DNA of 64,000 nt from NCBI GenBank assembly GCA_015179045.1, contig WHUZ01000008.1, forward strand, positions 186,001 through 250,000, written 5' to 3'. Of the stretch, positions 45,310-55,984 are shown piece after piece; the stretch's first letter is position 1, and each line of letters begins with the position of its first letter. The notes under the pieces are model-generated. The model did no database searches and had not been told where the DNA came from. It saw nothing but the letters and a program-made list of their open reading frames with translations. The DNA comes from Kalaharituber pfeilii. Taxonomy: Eukaryota; Ascomycota; Pezizomycetes; Pezizales; Pezizaceae. The position numbers and the translations under genes are program-made.

Positions 45310-45492
45310 GCGCTTGGAACCTCTTCTGGGCACAGCCCATGCAACAGCCTCTGGGCATAGCTTATGGAACAGCCTCCACAAAATAGCCTCTGGAATAGCC
45401 TCAGAAATAGTCTTCAAAATACTCCGGAACAGCTCTCAAAAATAGTTATCAGAACGACCTCTGAAACAGCCTCCGGAATGGCCTTCGAAGTA
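45310..45492 (-). repeat. Right 12-bp degenerate array (inverted)
   Basis: CCTCTGGAATAG-type units, reverse complement of the left array, so the two arrays face each other across the transposase. Confidence 0.85.
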
Positions 45493-45632
45493 CTACTTTT
45501 CTGAGATCTAAAATTATTATGTCAGCTGTCCAAATTTCATTATATCAGCTGTCCAAATACTTTCTTACATACAGAAATTTGGACACCTATCACGACATTT
45601 GGACTAGTCTTATGGCTATCAACAGCCAAGTA

Positions 45633-45719
45633 CTAGCCAGTAAAATATGTATTCGGACAGGGGTACTCATGCACATTATACTCCGTACGCTATGTCCGAA
45701 TACATATTTTACTGACTAG
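45633..45719. mobile_element. 87-bp near-palindromic MITE, copy b
   Basis: CTAGCCAGTAAAATATGTAT and complement, TA on both sides. It is nested in the right subterminal region of the Tc1/mariner element, whose left end lacks it. Confidence 0.9.
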
Positions 45720-45799
45720 TATACCAAAATATGCTAGTTTATGCCGAAAACTGCATAGCGCATATATCCCTGTCCAAATACTTATTTTTCTGTCTAGTA

Positions 45800-46405
45800 C
45801 ATTATGAAAGGAAAGAAATGGAAATAAAAATAAATGAGATGTAAAGGTCATTGAAATCCTGTCAATAATAACCAAAGTCTGGTAACTTCGAAGTTAAGGG
45901 AATGTAATGGGTATGGATATGTGCGGGCCATTCGTAACAGTGATTCAGTCATCACTGGCTACTCAAGGGAACGTTGGTTTGTGATCACACACTAGTACAA
46001 CGCATTGACCCTTTTGTTCTACACACAGAGCTACAACAGAATGTTGGTATGTTGCTGGCTGTCACAATACTAGAAGATTCTAAATTGTAATTGTCTAGAT
46101 TATTTGTTTATTTTTGTTTATTTACTCTAGTACTTAAACTTGACCATTTTCAGTGCCGAGGCTGCGAGAGTCGTATTGAAGCACCTGCTAAGCATAGTAG
46201 CTGAGTTTTTCACTAGCGAAGCTAGACCTGCTCGGCAAACCTACGCTTACGCTACTGCTTGGAGGTTGCCTCCAAGCTTGCTGGGGTTGCCTACTAAAGT
46301 CGCGAAGTATAGCTTGCTTGGCTTGCCTAACATAAATTTTGCTTCGCGGACCGTTAAATAAATTTCTGCTTGCATATGCTTGCTATAGCTTCCTTGGCTT
46401 GCCTT
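45800..46405. other. No recognised gene
   Basis: 46200-46400 contains GCTTGCTTGGCTTGCC-like short repeats; otherwise nothing. Confidence 0.4.
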
Positions 46406-46418
46406 AAATAAATTATGC

Positions 46419-46473
46419 GCCCTGCCATGGCGAATAGCTGCATGCGGGGTCATGTGATATAAAAAAAAAAAAA
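46419..46473 (+). mobile_element. T2 micro-insertion
   Basis: Target duplication AAATAAATTATGC at 46406-46418 and 46474-46486. Confidence 0.92.
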
Positions 46474-46623
46474 AAATAAATTATGCTTCGCCCACCGCTA
46501 AATAAATTTCTGCTTCGATTAGCAAGACCTCGCTGAGCTTGCGTACTCTTTTTCAACCTTCGTTACTTTTCATTCTTTTATATATCATTGGTATTTTGAA
46601 TGTATTCTACATATATTGTGTTC

Positions 46624-47165
46624 TAGTGAGCGGCACGAGCTAGCTCGAGCCGAGCTGGAGAGTGAGCTTGAGCCTTTCTTTTTCTTTTTTTTTTTTTTTT
46701 TTTTTTTTTCCATTACTCGCGTGCCGCCCTACGGGCTATGGCGAGGTTTAGTTACATGGAAAATCTAAGCAAAAGGCATGAAGTAATGAATGTCCGTCCC
46801 CCGTCCTGCCCATTTACGGTAATGAAAGTCCGTCCCCTAAAATAACACTCCGTCTACCGTCCTGCCCATTCAAGTAAGTCCATCAGTGGGTCCCTGTCTC
46901 CATCCGTCTTGGGAGGTTTCTTTAGGTCTGCTTCCCCTCCTGGCGATTTCCGTTCCCATGCTTCGCACTCTGTGTTGGGTGGAGCTCGGCTCGAGCCGAG
47001 CTCGTCAAATAGAAGGTGGGCTCGAGCCAGCGAGCCTTGATATGACAACTAATGTAAACTATTCTACAGCCTCGCCGCTATCCGCTAAATCCAGTATTTC
47101 TTCTACACTTACTTCTGCTGCAAGTTTATGAAACCCTGCGCTGGCTCGGCTCGTGCCGCTCACTA
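46624..47165. mobile_element. hAT-like MITE, third copy, with LINE insertion
   Basis: Ends TAGTGAGCGGCACGAGCTAG and CGGCTCGTGCCGCTCACTA. It is more diverged inside than the other two. A minus-strand LINE end (poly(T) from about 46680, T1 stem-loop, RKSPGGEADLKKPPKTDGDRDPLMDLLEWAGR coding) fills 46680-46980. Confidence 0.75.
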
Positions 47166-47960
47166 TGATATGTGTTCCATGCACTTCTCTATAGTATACA
47201 ACACCAAGCCTATCCTATTTACCTAAATCGGTGACTACTTTTCAGCCTCATTCCTCAACAATCTTTACCTCTATACCTGAAATTCATCATCAATTTGAGC
47301 TATATATCCAATCTCATGACCATACCAACAGATATGGAATTGAATCTCAGAAGTTAAGAGAAATTTGAATCTTTATTCATGATGCAGAATGGTCTATATC
47401 TTCTGCAGCTGAAGATAATGTCAAAAACCTCGCCAAGGTTAGTATACCTTATAATAAGATTTTTCAACAAGGTAATGACAAATTAGACATTCCTCATTAA
47501 TGAGGATGGAGTTTTGATGTGTAAAGAAAATCCTCCTTAATCCATTAGCAAGAGGTAACTTACAAGCTGTTTGTTGCTTCTCAGATTTTTTCCTGTCTCC
47601 GGAAGGGACTTTGATGAAGCTGTTTTCTCCTGTCGCTGGAGGGGTCCTTGGTAGAGCTGTCTTTTCCTGTCACTGGAGGGTCCTTGGTAGAGCTGTTTTT
47701 TTCCTGTCGCCGGGAGGGGTCTTTAGTAACGCTGTTTTTGTCACACAGGGGGTGTGTGGGCAGGCGTGTGTGTGTGAGAGTCTGAGTGGGTGAATTGTAG
47801 GTAGAATAAGAAAAATCAAATTCTGAATGGCCCGGGCAAGTCACGAACCATCGTTCCATTGAATAGTCCAGGCTAGTGACGACTGGTCCGAGCCAGTCGT
47901 AACTGGAACCTTTGTTACGCATGGCCCGGCATATCTACATGACTTCACTCGTGCCTTTTT
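47166..47960. other. No recognised gene; short tandem repeats
   Basis: 47585-47750 has four imperfect units of about 45 bp around TTTTCCTGTCGCTGGAGGGG. The open frames across them are repeat artefacts. Confidence 0.55.
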
Positions 47961-47975
47961 TTTTTAAGAAAAAAA

Positions 47976-48560
47976 TCAGTACTGCGTTTCACCACACCTT
48001 GATGCACACCACAATTCGACGCACTTTCCCCCCAAATCTAAGCTTTATAGGCGTTCTCATACAATCTTCCAGTGGACCAAACATACGTCAATGGCCATAG
48101 TCTTGTACCTAAATTGCCTGCTTTAGCTGTATATTGATTTGCTTTTTTTTTTTTTTTTTTATATCATTACTCTCTTGCCGCCCTACGGGCTATGGAGAGG
48201 TTTAATTACATGGTGAAAAGAAGACATGAAGTAATGAAATGCAGAAAATAAAGGAGATAACGCAATTCCATCCCTGGTAATAGCTAGATGTCTAAGTCCT
48301 GGCCCAGTCTAAAATCTCCACTAGTGTGTCCCTTTCCCCTCCGTCCCCTGTGGGTCTGCATAATCCGTCCTCGCCCCTTGGGCATTTCCGTCTCCACACT
48401 TGGCATTGGTTTAGCACATGTTGGATCGTTTCGAGGTCTATTGATTTGCTTGATTTTATTCAGTGCATTTTGACATATCGCATAGTTTGTATATCAATAT
48501 ATATTTTCAGCCGATGCCGTTGCTGTGCAATATTTTCTATGTGAATGAAAATATTTTCAA
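47976..48560. mobile_element. Relative of the 61.25-kb TA-flanked MITE, left part
   Basis: CTGCGTTTCACCACACCTTG after TA, then GATGCACACCACAATTCGAC, as at 61252. Later blocks (TTATTCAGTGC..., TGAATGAAAATATTTTCAAC) also match. The right terminus is missing. Confidence 0.7.
48145..48438 (-). mobile_element. Truncated LINE 3' end with variant T1 stem
   Basis: Target duplication TATTGATTTGCTT at 48132-48144 and 48439-48451. The outer stem is CTCTC/GAGAG, a two-sided change against the usual CTCGC/GCGAG. Confidence 0.9.
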
Positions 48561-48727
48561 CAACTGATCGGTGGGAAAGGATTGAGGGCGTGGAGGCATA
48601 CGATAAGGGGCACGAAAGGGCCGGAGTGTAGATGGTCCGGCATGGAAGAGGAGGAAATAGCCAGGGCTACAGTGTGTTAAGAAAGCCCAGAACACACAGC
48701 GAAGACAAACCAGATCACTTGGTAGAC
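48560..48727 (+). pseudogene. LINE C-terminal fragment
   Basis: GGKGLRAWRHTIRGTKGPECRW and following sequence match the zinc-knuckle region of the LINE family. It ends at a minus-strand T1 insertion (48728-48785, outer stem ATCGC/GCGAT). Confidence 0.65.
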
Positions 48728-49064
48728 CTTTTTTTTTTTTTTTTATATCATTGATCGCCTGCCGCCCGAGGGGCTATGGCGATTCAAATACATGATGTAG
48801 GAAAATGAGGAAGTTGGAGGGAAAGAGAATATAAATTATAAAATATACAGAATACTCGCTAGAGCTGATAAGATGGGTAGAGGTGACGTTGCAGGAGTGC
48901 GCGCCTTCTTATTTATTTAATTATCTCAAAATTTTTCTCTTTTGATTTTATTTCCTGTTATTAATTCCTTTGCATTCAATCTCGTCATAGCCCACCGGGT
49001 GCTATACGACTACTAATATATATATATATTTTACAAAAAGAACACTTACTTCGCGGATCTCGAC

Positions 49065-50815
49065 ATGGCCCGTCGGGAGGCATGTGAGAAATCATATAAA
49101 AATAAAACATTCATTCCTTTCGTGAATTCAAGATTCCCATCCAACGGGAAAGCAGCGTATATATGAGATCGCTTGAGACAGACCTTTTGTAAACTACGCT
49201 GTACTCTCTTGGGGCCGTCCAACGTCTTGACGTTTCTTCAACTTCCCCGCACAGCTGCCAAGCACTCTCTTCCGGCTTGCCAACAGTTTCCAGCCTGCTT
49301 CTGCACCCTTCTCCTTTATCCAGGAAGTGGGTCCACTCAGCTTCTTGGCCCCAGGCTCTTCACCAAATCCCAGCACTCCTGGGCTGACGTTTTATCGTGG
49401 CTAGTTCACCATTCGATCCTCTCTATTATAAACTCCCTTTGGTAGGTTAAACATCTGCTCAATCCTATCCCCTCCATCCATTCCGATTCCCCTCTGTGCT
49501 CCTATACAGTATCTCTTATCCTTCAAGATCTCCAGTGTTGCACTGGCGCTGAATATATAATACTTAGGGTATCTTCGAATGTAATAGGTCTCTCACGAGA
49601 CGAAGCTTAAGGCGCTCTTATACACTACCGTAGTCTGTATGCCTGTCAGATGTGGTGTTACGTGATCCCAAAAAAAGGAAAAAAAGAAAAGGATGGGCAT
49701 GATCGTTGCTCAATTTTCTTGATCGAAAGGCCATGGTGCACCGATGTAGTGGGATAATCACCTTAGATCCCAACACCTCTGTATCAACTCCGTATGATTG
49801 GGAACCCTGATTCATTGAGCCAATCCAAAGAATTGTAGAAACACCGTTAGCATTTTTTGGCCTGCTCCAATACCATTTGCCTTGTCTCCTCCCGGAGGGG
49901 CCGTCCCATGCCTTACCCTATCATCGTCAGCCACAAACGCCTGCCCTGCCATGGTGAACACCTGGAAGCGGGGTTACGTGATACGAAAAACAAAAAAGAA
50001 AAGAATAACGCCAAGCGCTGTCCGCAATGCTGTTGCAGCAAAGCCATCGGTACCCTTAACACCGTTAGAAAAAAAGATCCTTTGCCCTTTTTCTGCACCA
50101 TGTATTTCCTCCAGATCCATCGCGTTGCAAAAGCTACGCCTTCATGATAGGCCCAGCTTTAAAATTACCTTTCTATTCAAAATTAGGACATAACGTGTTT
50201 GGCTATGCAAATGTTTTGCATAGTGTATTGCGTTGACAGTGACGCGACCCCGGTTCATCTCTGCGTGTGGAGGCTATCATAGCATTTGAGACTCTCGTCC
50301 TTCAATCTCCCAATAATTGGAGCAGCTGCATGGATGCTATCAGATCCTTTATTGACGAGCCAGTAAGGGATTTTTTTATTTTTTATTTCCGTTTTATGCC
50401 ATTTAAAGGTGTCTTTTTTTTCTTTTTCAAAAAATTTCGTATCGCTATTCGCTATGGCAGGACAATTCACAGGGATCTGAGCGACCGGGATTAAATAGTG
50501 ACCTGCATCCCACAAATAGGAGCAGGGATTTTATCGGTGTTACACGAGAACCACATAAATCTTATGCACCCGTTATCTTGCAAATTATCCAAAATCGACT
50601 GTTTTGCTACCTGAAGGACAAAAATTTTTCAGCTTCGGAAGAATGCTCATGCCCCCTCCAAGCGTTAGAATCCGCATGCACACCCACTTGTGTGAACCTT
50701 GCAACCTTTCTCTGCATAGCTGAATACACATCAAGGAGTTGGTGTTTATGTGGTCTCGGTAGCAGGTATAATATCCATTGACATCTCTGGAATGAGTATA
50801 GACACAAGGCTGCCT
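49065..50815. repeat. Segmental duplication SD, copy b
   Basis: Colinear with 39176-41220, with different small insertions in each: here a T3-like tail at about 49640-49690 and a T2 insertion at about 49940-50000 (CCCTGCCATGGTGAACACCT). No intact gene. Confidence 0.7.
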
Positions 50816-51311
50816 GAATCCACGTTTCGCTACATACTCAACTCCAGGCTATGGGCGCTGATTTCTTCTTACCACCGGTGCCAGAGCGGAACAATCCTGT
50901 GGTACCAACTAGTTCGATCCCTCTGCAACCAATCCCGGATCTCCAACGTCTTTGTCATAATTGCGAGAAAACCATTAAGACACTTAGAGCAAAAACGTAT
51001 TGTTCCTCACTATAACTGTCAGTTTTTATCTCAGAACAGCCTGAACCTGAATTACAATAAATCAACCTTGTTTGCACATACCGCGATGTATATAATGGCA
51101 AAAAATCAATATTTGAAGCAAAGGAATGAGAGTAGGGCCCTTATATTCTTGATAACTTAATACTATTCCGCATTTGAACAAACAATTGCATCTGCGGACA
51201 CAGGATTGTATTGTCAGCCTGCGATCATAACTGTGGTAATTAATGCGCCAAATAAGAGCAACGTTGTCAAACAGTTGTCAACAGCTACTGATTAAAACAA
51301 AGATTTGCCTT

Positions 51312-51370
51312 TTTTCTTTTTCTTTTTTTATATCATTACTCGCATGCCGCCCTGGGGGCTATGGCGAAAT
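51312..51370 (-). mobile_element. T1 micro-insertion
   Basis: Target duplication GATTTGCCTT at 51302-51311 and 51371-51380. It lies in the 5' flank of copy 3, about 450 bp before its ATG. Confidence 0.92.
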
Positions 51371-51419
51371 GATTTGCCTTGATTACCAAGTTTGTTCGAC
51401 CTATGAGCAATGCCTCATC

Positions 51420-51826
51420 CTATCCGCATGTCTCAACCCAAGTAGCCACTCACCCTGTGTTAGACGGTGCAACACAGGGATAAATTTGCGGGGTTCACTG
51501 TGGCAAGCGCAATTCGAAGATCCATTAATAGTAAGTTCAGCTGCAATTCACTCACAAGAGGCTTACTTTGTAAGTGATACAAAGGCGGAGCACTTCTCCC
51601 TCTTGTTATATTCTTGAAGTCGCGCATCCAGCAGATAGAGTCACAGCGCATCCTTCCTCTTGTACCCGATTGAACTCTAATCATCTCGGCAACAATCCAC
51701 GACTTGCCAGGTCGAAGCCCGAAATCCTCCACACCGACATTAGGAACATAAAATCTGAGTGACTCATTTTCGTGCGGGCTCGGAAGGTCTGGTCATCTGC
51801 AACAACCATAGAGGATCAAGCCAAGA
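51420..51826 (+). promoter_or_regulatory. 5' flank of copy 3 shared with copies 1 and 2
   Basis: Blocks such as CGCATCCAGCAGATAGAGTCACAG, CGGCAACAATCCACGACTTG and CACACCGACATTAGGAAC match, in order, the 5' flanks at 17.2-17.7 and 23.3-23.75 kb. The family was duplicated with several hundred bases of upstream DNA. Confidence 0.55.
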
Positions 51827-53006
51827 ATGACAACTCGCCTGTGCAACCTCCCCAATTTCAATGAATGTGTCGTTCATGGCGAAACAGGCTGCTGCGAAGT
51901 TGTGGCGGTGGCAACTGCATGCCCAGTTTCATATACGCTATGCGAGGATGAGAGCAACACATGGGGTACGGAGGCATTGTATTTGCAAGAGGTTAGATAC
52001 AGATTCGCCTGTTGCCCCATGTAAGTCGTGTTTGGAGCCGTGCGCATTACAATATTTCTTTGGATGCAATGTAGCCGTGCTAGGAATATGAATGAATAAG
52101 GGTTTAAACTGACATTAACCTCCTATTGGTATCTTCCGATTATTTAGTGGCTTCTTCTGCCTTCCTCGTCCATCGTGCGTTAGCTACGTCGAAGATCAGC
52201 TCAGTGTCCTCACAATTACTAGTGACGTTACCTCAACCCCAACATTAGTCTCGGTAGACTTTTCGTACACGACAACCCAAAATAGCACAATACAAACAGT
52301 TAATACTGCTTCTCTTGCAGGTGAAAGTTTTGCACCCAACCCCAAGAGGTGTAATGCTCAGGCCAACTTGGAGTTGTGCCTTACGAATGCCAACACGGCC
52401 CTTGATCAATGTAGACAGGTTGATAATAAGTGCAAGTGTGACAGTGCAAGGACAGCCCTTGACTGCTACAGGTTCTGCCCTGATGACAAAGGCAAAGCTA
52501 CGCAGGAGAGCATTGTCATCTCCTGGTGCGAGACAGCTGGCGGTGGGATTCCAACATATCTTCCAAAACTGTATTTGGGACCCGAGCAATACAGCGAGGA
52601 GAATTATCCACACGATGGTGAACTCACACACGGCAGCCTGGCAGCGGTCGTGGTCGTCTCTTCCCTAGTCGGAGGCTTAGTCATTGCTGCAAGCATTCGA
52701 AGCTGGAGGCGATACAAGCAGAGAACGGCCGCTTTGCCGTCACATTTGCAAGAAATTAACCATAAAAACATACTAGATCCGTCGCAGTTAGCTTCGAAAG
52801 GTCCAAATTCAAGGCCCTACCCTGCTCGGCGCCATGTTGCGGAATTGGCAGTGGAGCTCCAGTTGACTAACAGGACGGAGGAAGTTCTAGTGTATAATGC
52901 TGAGCTTTCCGCAACCCCGGCACCAGTGGAGTTACCTGGAGAGGGGGCAATAACAGGTGCAAGGTATCCCGAGATAGTACAAATCAGGGCAACTGAGACA
53001 AGGTGA
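51827..53006 (+). CDS. Cysteine-rich single-pass membrane protein family, copy 3
   Basis: Join of 51827-52020 and 52148-53006, 350 aa, intron 127 bp (GTAAGT...TTAG). It has the same ten-cysteine N-terminal region as copy 2, ending FACCPIGFFCLPRPSC. The hinge differs: it carries an extra cysteine domain (about residues 126-180; CNAQANLELC...CRQVDNKCKC...CYRFC...WC). IPTYLPKLYLG is followed by a transmembrane helix (about 227-248) and RSWRRYKQR. The tail has VYNAELSATPAPVELPGEG and ends in QIRATETR. No frame damage. Probably plasma membrane, cysteine-rich part outside. Function unknown; I do not recognise a named domain. Confidence 0.85.
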
Positions 53007-53009
53007 AGC

Positions 53010-53780
53010 TGTCGATCTATGCAGTCGGTGTAGGATGGGCTCCTATATGACGTTCAGCGCGTCGCTGGTTTCTGCATTCCTGTAAATTTTAGTTAGTAAA
53101 GCATATTAGGGTTCTGGAAGGGTTGTTCGAGACTTGCTTGCTGGTGGTACATCTGTCTCTTGCTGACTAAATGGACAAGGTGCTACCTATCGCACTTTTA
53201 CTAAGTGAGAGGTTGTGGGCGGAGAGTGGAGAAGAGTGATTTGCACTTGTTTCCTTTTCCTTTTCCTTTCTCATTGACCTTTGTGGGTTGCTATTCTATA
53301 GCTCTTGTCACAGCCCAGAGGAACATGGACCAAAAGGGAATGAACGAATTAAATAAATATATATAACAAGGGTTTTGGAATCGGCATTGAGGAGTTGGTC
53401 CCAAATCTGACCCAGTGCCACTTCACATCCTCCTTCGAGAATGCTAATCCATATGCTTACTCCGAGGGTGGCGATTCAATTTGGTAATATTCTTAAAGGC
53501 TCTAGTAGGCTCTGCACTGGCATGCCGGTGTCAAAGTTCGCTGCAATCCTGACTTAACATATCAGCATGAACATTTTAGGTCCTTCTTTTAAGAGCACAT
53601 GGCCGCAGGTAATAGCAAGTGGTCACGGAATACATATGACTGACAACAACCTGCATAGAACGAGTTTTGGAGCGACTTCGCAACCGCAATAGGATTACTC
53701 GCGAAACTTACTTGGATCAATAATTTTCAGCACGCTGATTCTGTTGATTTCATTTTTATCCCAAAGAATCTTTTTTCACT
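53010..53780. other. 3' flank of copy 3
   Basis: GGCGATTCAATTTGGTAATATTC at about 53470 matches the flank after copy 1. Otherwise no gene. Confidence 0.45.
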
Positions 53781-54590
53781 CAAGCCGGGACAAGCGACAC
53801 ATCTTCTCCACACGCGACGTGACTTACCACTACCATACACGGATGGTCAAACACGGGACATGAGCATCTATAGAGGCTCAAGGGGTGGCCACCGACGACA
53901 TCGGTTCGTACTGGTTGCTCCACAGCTACCAGCACCCGCAGCCCTACCATCGCTGCCACCAGGCTAACCATTACCACCACATGCTCGCCTGCTGCTGAAC
54001 TTCAACTCCTCCACCGCAAGCCTGAGGAATGGACCACCCAACTTCAAAATACATTGCCAGCTGTTGTTTTAGATGTGATGCACAATCTTTTATATGAGAT
54101 AGTGAAGGCAGAAAGACTAGATCTTGAGGGTGAATATGGTCTGGTGCATCAGCACCTCAAGACTATCCAATTCATTATAAGTATCATTTGTAAAAAGTAC
54201 TACGGAGATGAGTAGCCAAATTCCACAATAATAAAAAAACTCTACTCCACCTCTGCATAATGTGGATATGAGAATAGAGCAATGGTTATGTGCAGAAGCA
54301 GCCGCCCAAACCTCCACAGCTCGCCTGAAGATCAGGCCAACCCCTTCCACCCCACCCAGCGTTAAGAGGAGAGACCCACCGGCCCGTGCCAAAGAAAGAC
54401 CACCACCTCCAGAGCCACTTCTACCACTAAGAGCAAGTCCCTCATACCCAAAAACCTGGAACTACTCACTTTCGATTTCAACAAGGGTAATAGAATAGCA
54501 GTGACAAGGAGACTGGAGAATGTTCGGAAGTTGTCCGAGGTGGATAAGGAACTGGGCACGAAAATCACTTGGACTCAATGAGCTAGTGCA
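53780..54590 (+). pseudogene. LINE ORF1, 5' part
   Basis: Frames give QLLHRKPEEWTTQLQNTLPAVVLDVMHNLLYEIVKAERLDLEGEYGLVHQHLKTIQFIISIICKKYYGD, then a linker (RDPPARAKERPPPPEP) and the start of the RNA-binding-like module (IAVTRRLENVRKLSEVDKELGTKI). This is the only copy here that reaches the N-terminal side of ORF1. Frameshifts and loss of the end make it non-functional. Confidence 0.65.
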
Positions 54591-54599
54591 TTATAGCTG

Positions 54600-55340
54600 A
54601 TTTCCTAGGGTTTATTACTGCAACTTAATAGGGGGTATACCTAGGCACCATGATGCAAAAACTAAGTAGTAGAGAAGTAAAATGATTATTACAACTGTTA
54701 CAATGCATATCCTGCATTGCTAAAGCTTCACTATGTTATTAGATATATGGTGGCCTAAAACACCTTAACCACCCCCTCAAACACCTGCTCGGCTAACACG
54801 CACCTCTAGTTCCACTGTTCCAGGTGTGCTACTCTTGGTAGTGTTCCCAGACAATACTCTAAGTATGCCAGGGCATTGTCCATACATAGGTGAGTCTCGG
54901 CTGGGCTGGAAATTTGAAAGGAAGACATTCTGAGTATCACTATAGTCAGAATTACTACTTTATCGATAACCTACCCTCTAGCCCTCACCCACCCCAGCAC
55001 ACGGACCCCTACCACCCCACATACCTTACCAACACCAATACCCCACTCTCGCACTATCGAAGTATCTAGAACAAGTGGAGAAAGTAGCAATTTGAAAGCA
55101 TTAAGACCATAGGAGAAATGAATTTAATTTTTTATTTTGCAAAATTTGGTGATCCGCTTCTGGGTCGTGGTCCGCTTCACTGTTGTATACAGTATTTCTG
55201 AATATTTTCAGTCAGCACTTTTGCTATAATACTTATATCAGCACCAAACTTGGAATATATGATCATGGGCACATAGTTAAGCACATCAGTACTCTAGCTA
55301 CTCTGTGCCTAACTTTTTTTTCAATTTCAATTTTTTTTTA
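54600..55340. other. No recognised gene
   Basis: AT-rich, with no repeat match in the window that I noticed. Confidence 0.4.
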
Positions 55341-55346
55341 TTATCA

Positions 55347-55480
55347 CGTTGTGAGCGGGTCAGGGGGTACGGCCGACCACTGCTGGGAGGCCACTGAGCA
55401 GTTCGCCTCAGAGGGATATTTCAGTTGTACTGCGTGGTGCTGAATTGAGCGCATCTGCAAGTGTGAATGTAAAGTAATGT
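55347..55480. repeat. Dispersed repeat R5, copy b
   Basis: GAGCGGGTCAGGGGGTACGG...GCAAGTGTGAATGTA matches 14785-15015 without the T1 insertion found there. Confidence 0.65.
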
Positions 55481-55499
55481 AGGAACAACATGCCAACAC

Positions 55500-55984
55500 T
55501 TTTTTTTTTTTTTTCTGTCACGTGACCCCGTATGCAGCTGTTCGCCAATTTGTTTTTTTTTTATATCATTACTCGCTTGCCGCCCTGTGGGCTATGGCGA
55601 GGGTCTTATTTAACAAGGCGTGAAAACAAACAAAAGGGAAACAACTAAAAACATGTGATACCCGCGGTAATCCTACGTAATGCGGGAGAAAAGATAACTA
55701 AGCACATGTGGCACTCGCGGTGCTCGTGAGTGATGCGGGTGGAAAGAGCCAGTCTGTCCGTCCTACTTCCGTCCCCTGTCCCGTTCGTACTGGTCCGCTT
55801 TTAACCAACGTCCTCCAAGTCTCACTCTCCCCACCTCGATCGGCTTCTCCAGGTATACCACCACCGAACTGGTCTTCTTCCCTTCTTCGACCAGTATTGT
55901 CTTCCTTATGAGCCAGCGAATCCCTACCGTCTTTCCTAACTTGTTGCTTGCTTCCAGCCATTTCCAGACCTTGCCATGGCAGGG
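55500..55984 (-). mobile_element. T2 micro-element split by an ORF1-only retroposon
   Basis: Outer target duplication CATGCCAACAC at 55489-55499 and 55985-55995 belongs to a T2 insertion. Its stem-loop is cut at GCCA/TGGC by a second element (55548-55976) with its own poly(T), T1 stem-loop, about 160-nt UTR and an ORF1-like end. Rejoining the outer parts gives the usual T2 sequence. Confidence 0.85.
55763..55976 (-). pseudogene. LINE ORF1-like fragment (ORF1-only copy c)
   Basis: VWKWLEASNKLGKTVGIRWLIRKTILVEEGKKTSSVVVYLEKPIEVGRVRLGGRWLKADQYERDRGRK then stop. It follows the same pattern as the copies at 41.3 and 56.5 kb: module, stop, short UTR, T1 tail. 5'-truncated. Confidence 0.75.

Larger units (their letters stand above)
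41839..45797 (+). mobile_element. Tc1/mariner-superfamily transposon with 12-bp repeat arrays
   Basis: Ends CTAGACAGAAAAATAAG and exact complement, flanked by TA. Subterminal sequences are also inverted over about 190 bp (TGCTTGGCTGTTGATAGC and complement). The order is: left 12-bp array, transposase relic (split by a LINE), right 12-bp array in inverted orientation, and a small MITE in the right end. It is 3,959 bp including insertions. Confidence 0.9.

Noticed and set aside
51743..51826. Upstream exon with a signal peptide for the membrane-protein family
   Set aside because: An AG precedes each ATG by a few bases, but the spacing changes the frame between copies and no hydrophobic start was seen upstream.
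52245..52631. Minus-strand frame opposite copy 3
   Set aside because: It lies entirely antisense to the well-supported exon 2 and has no signal of its own.
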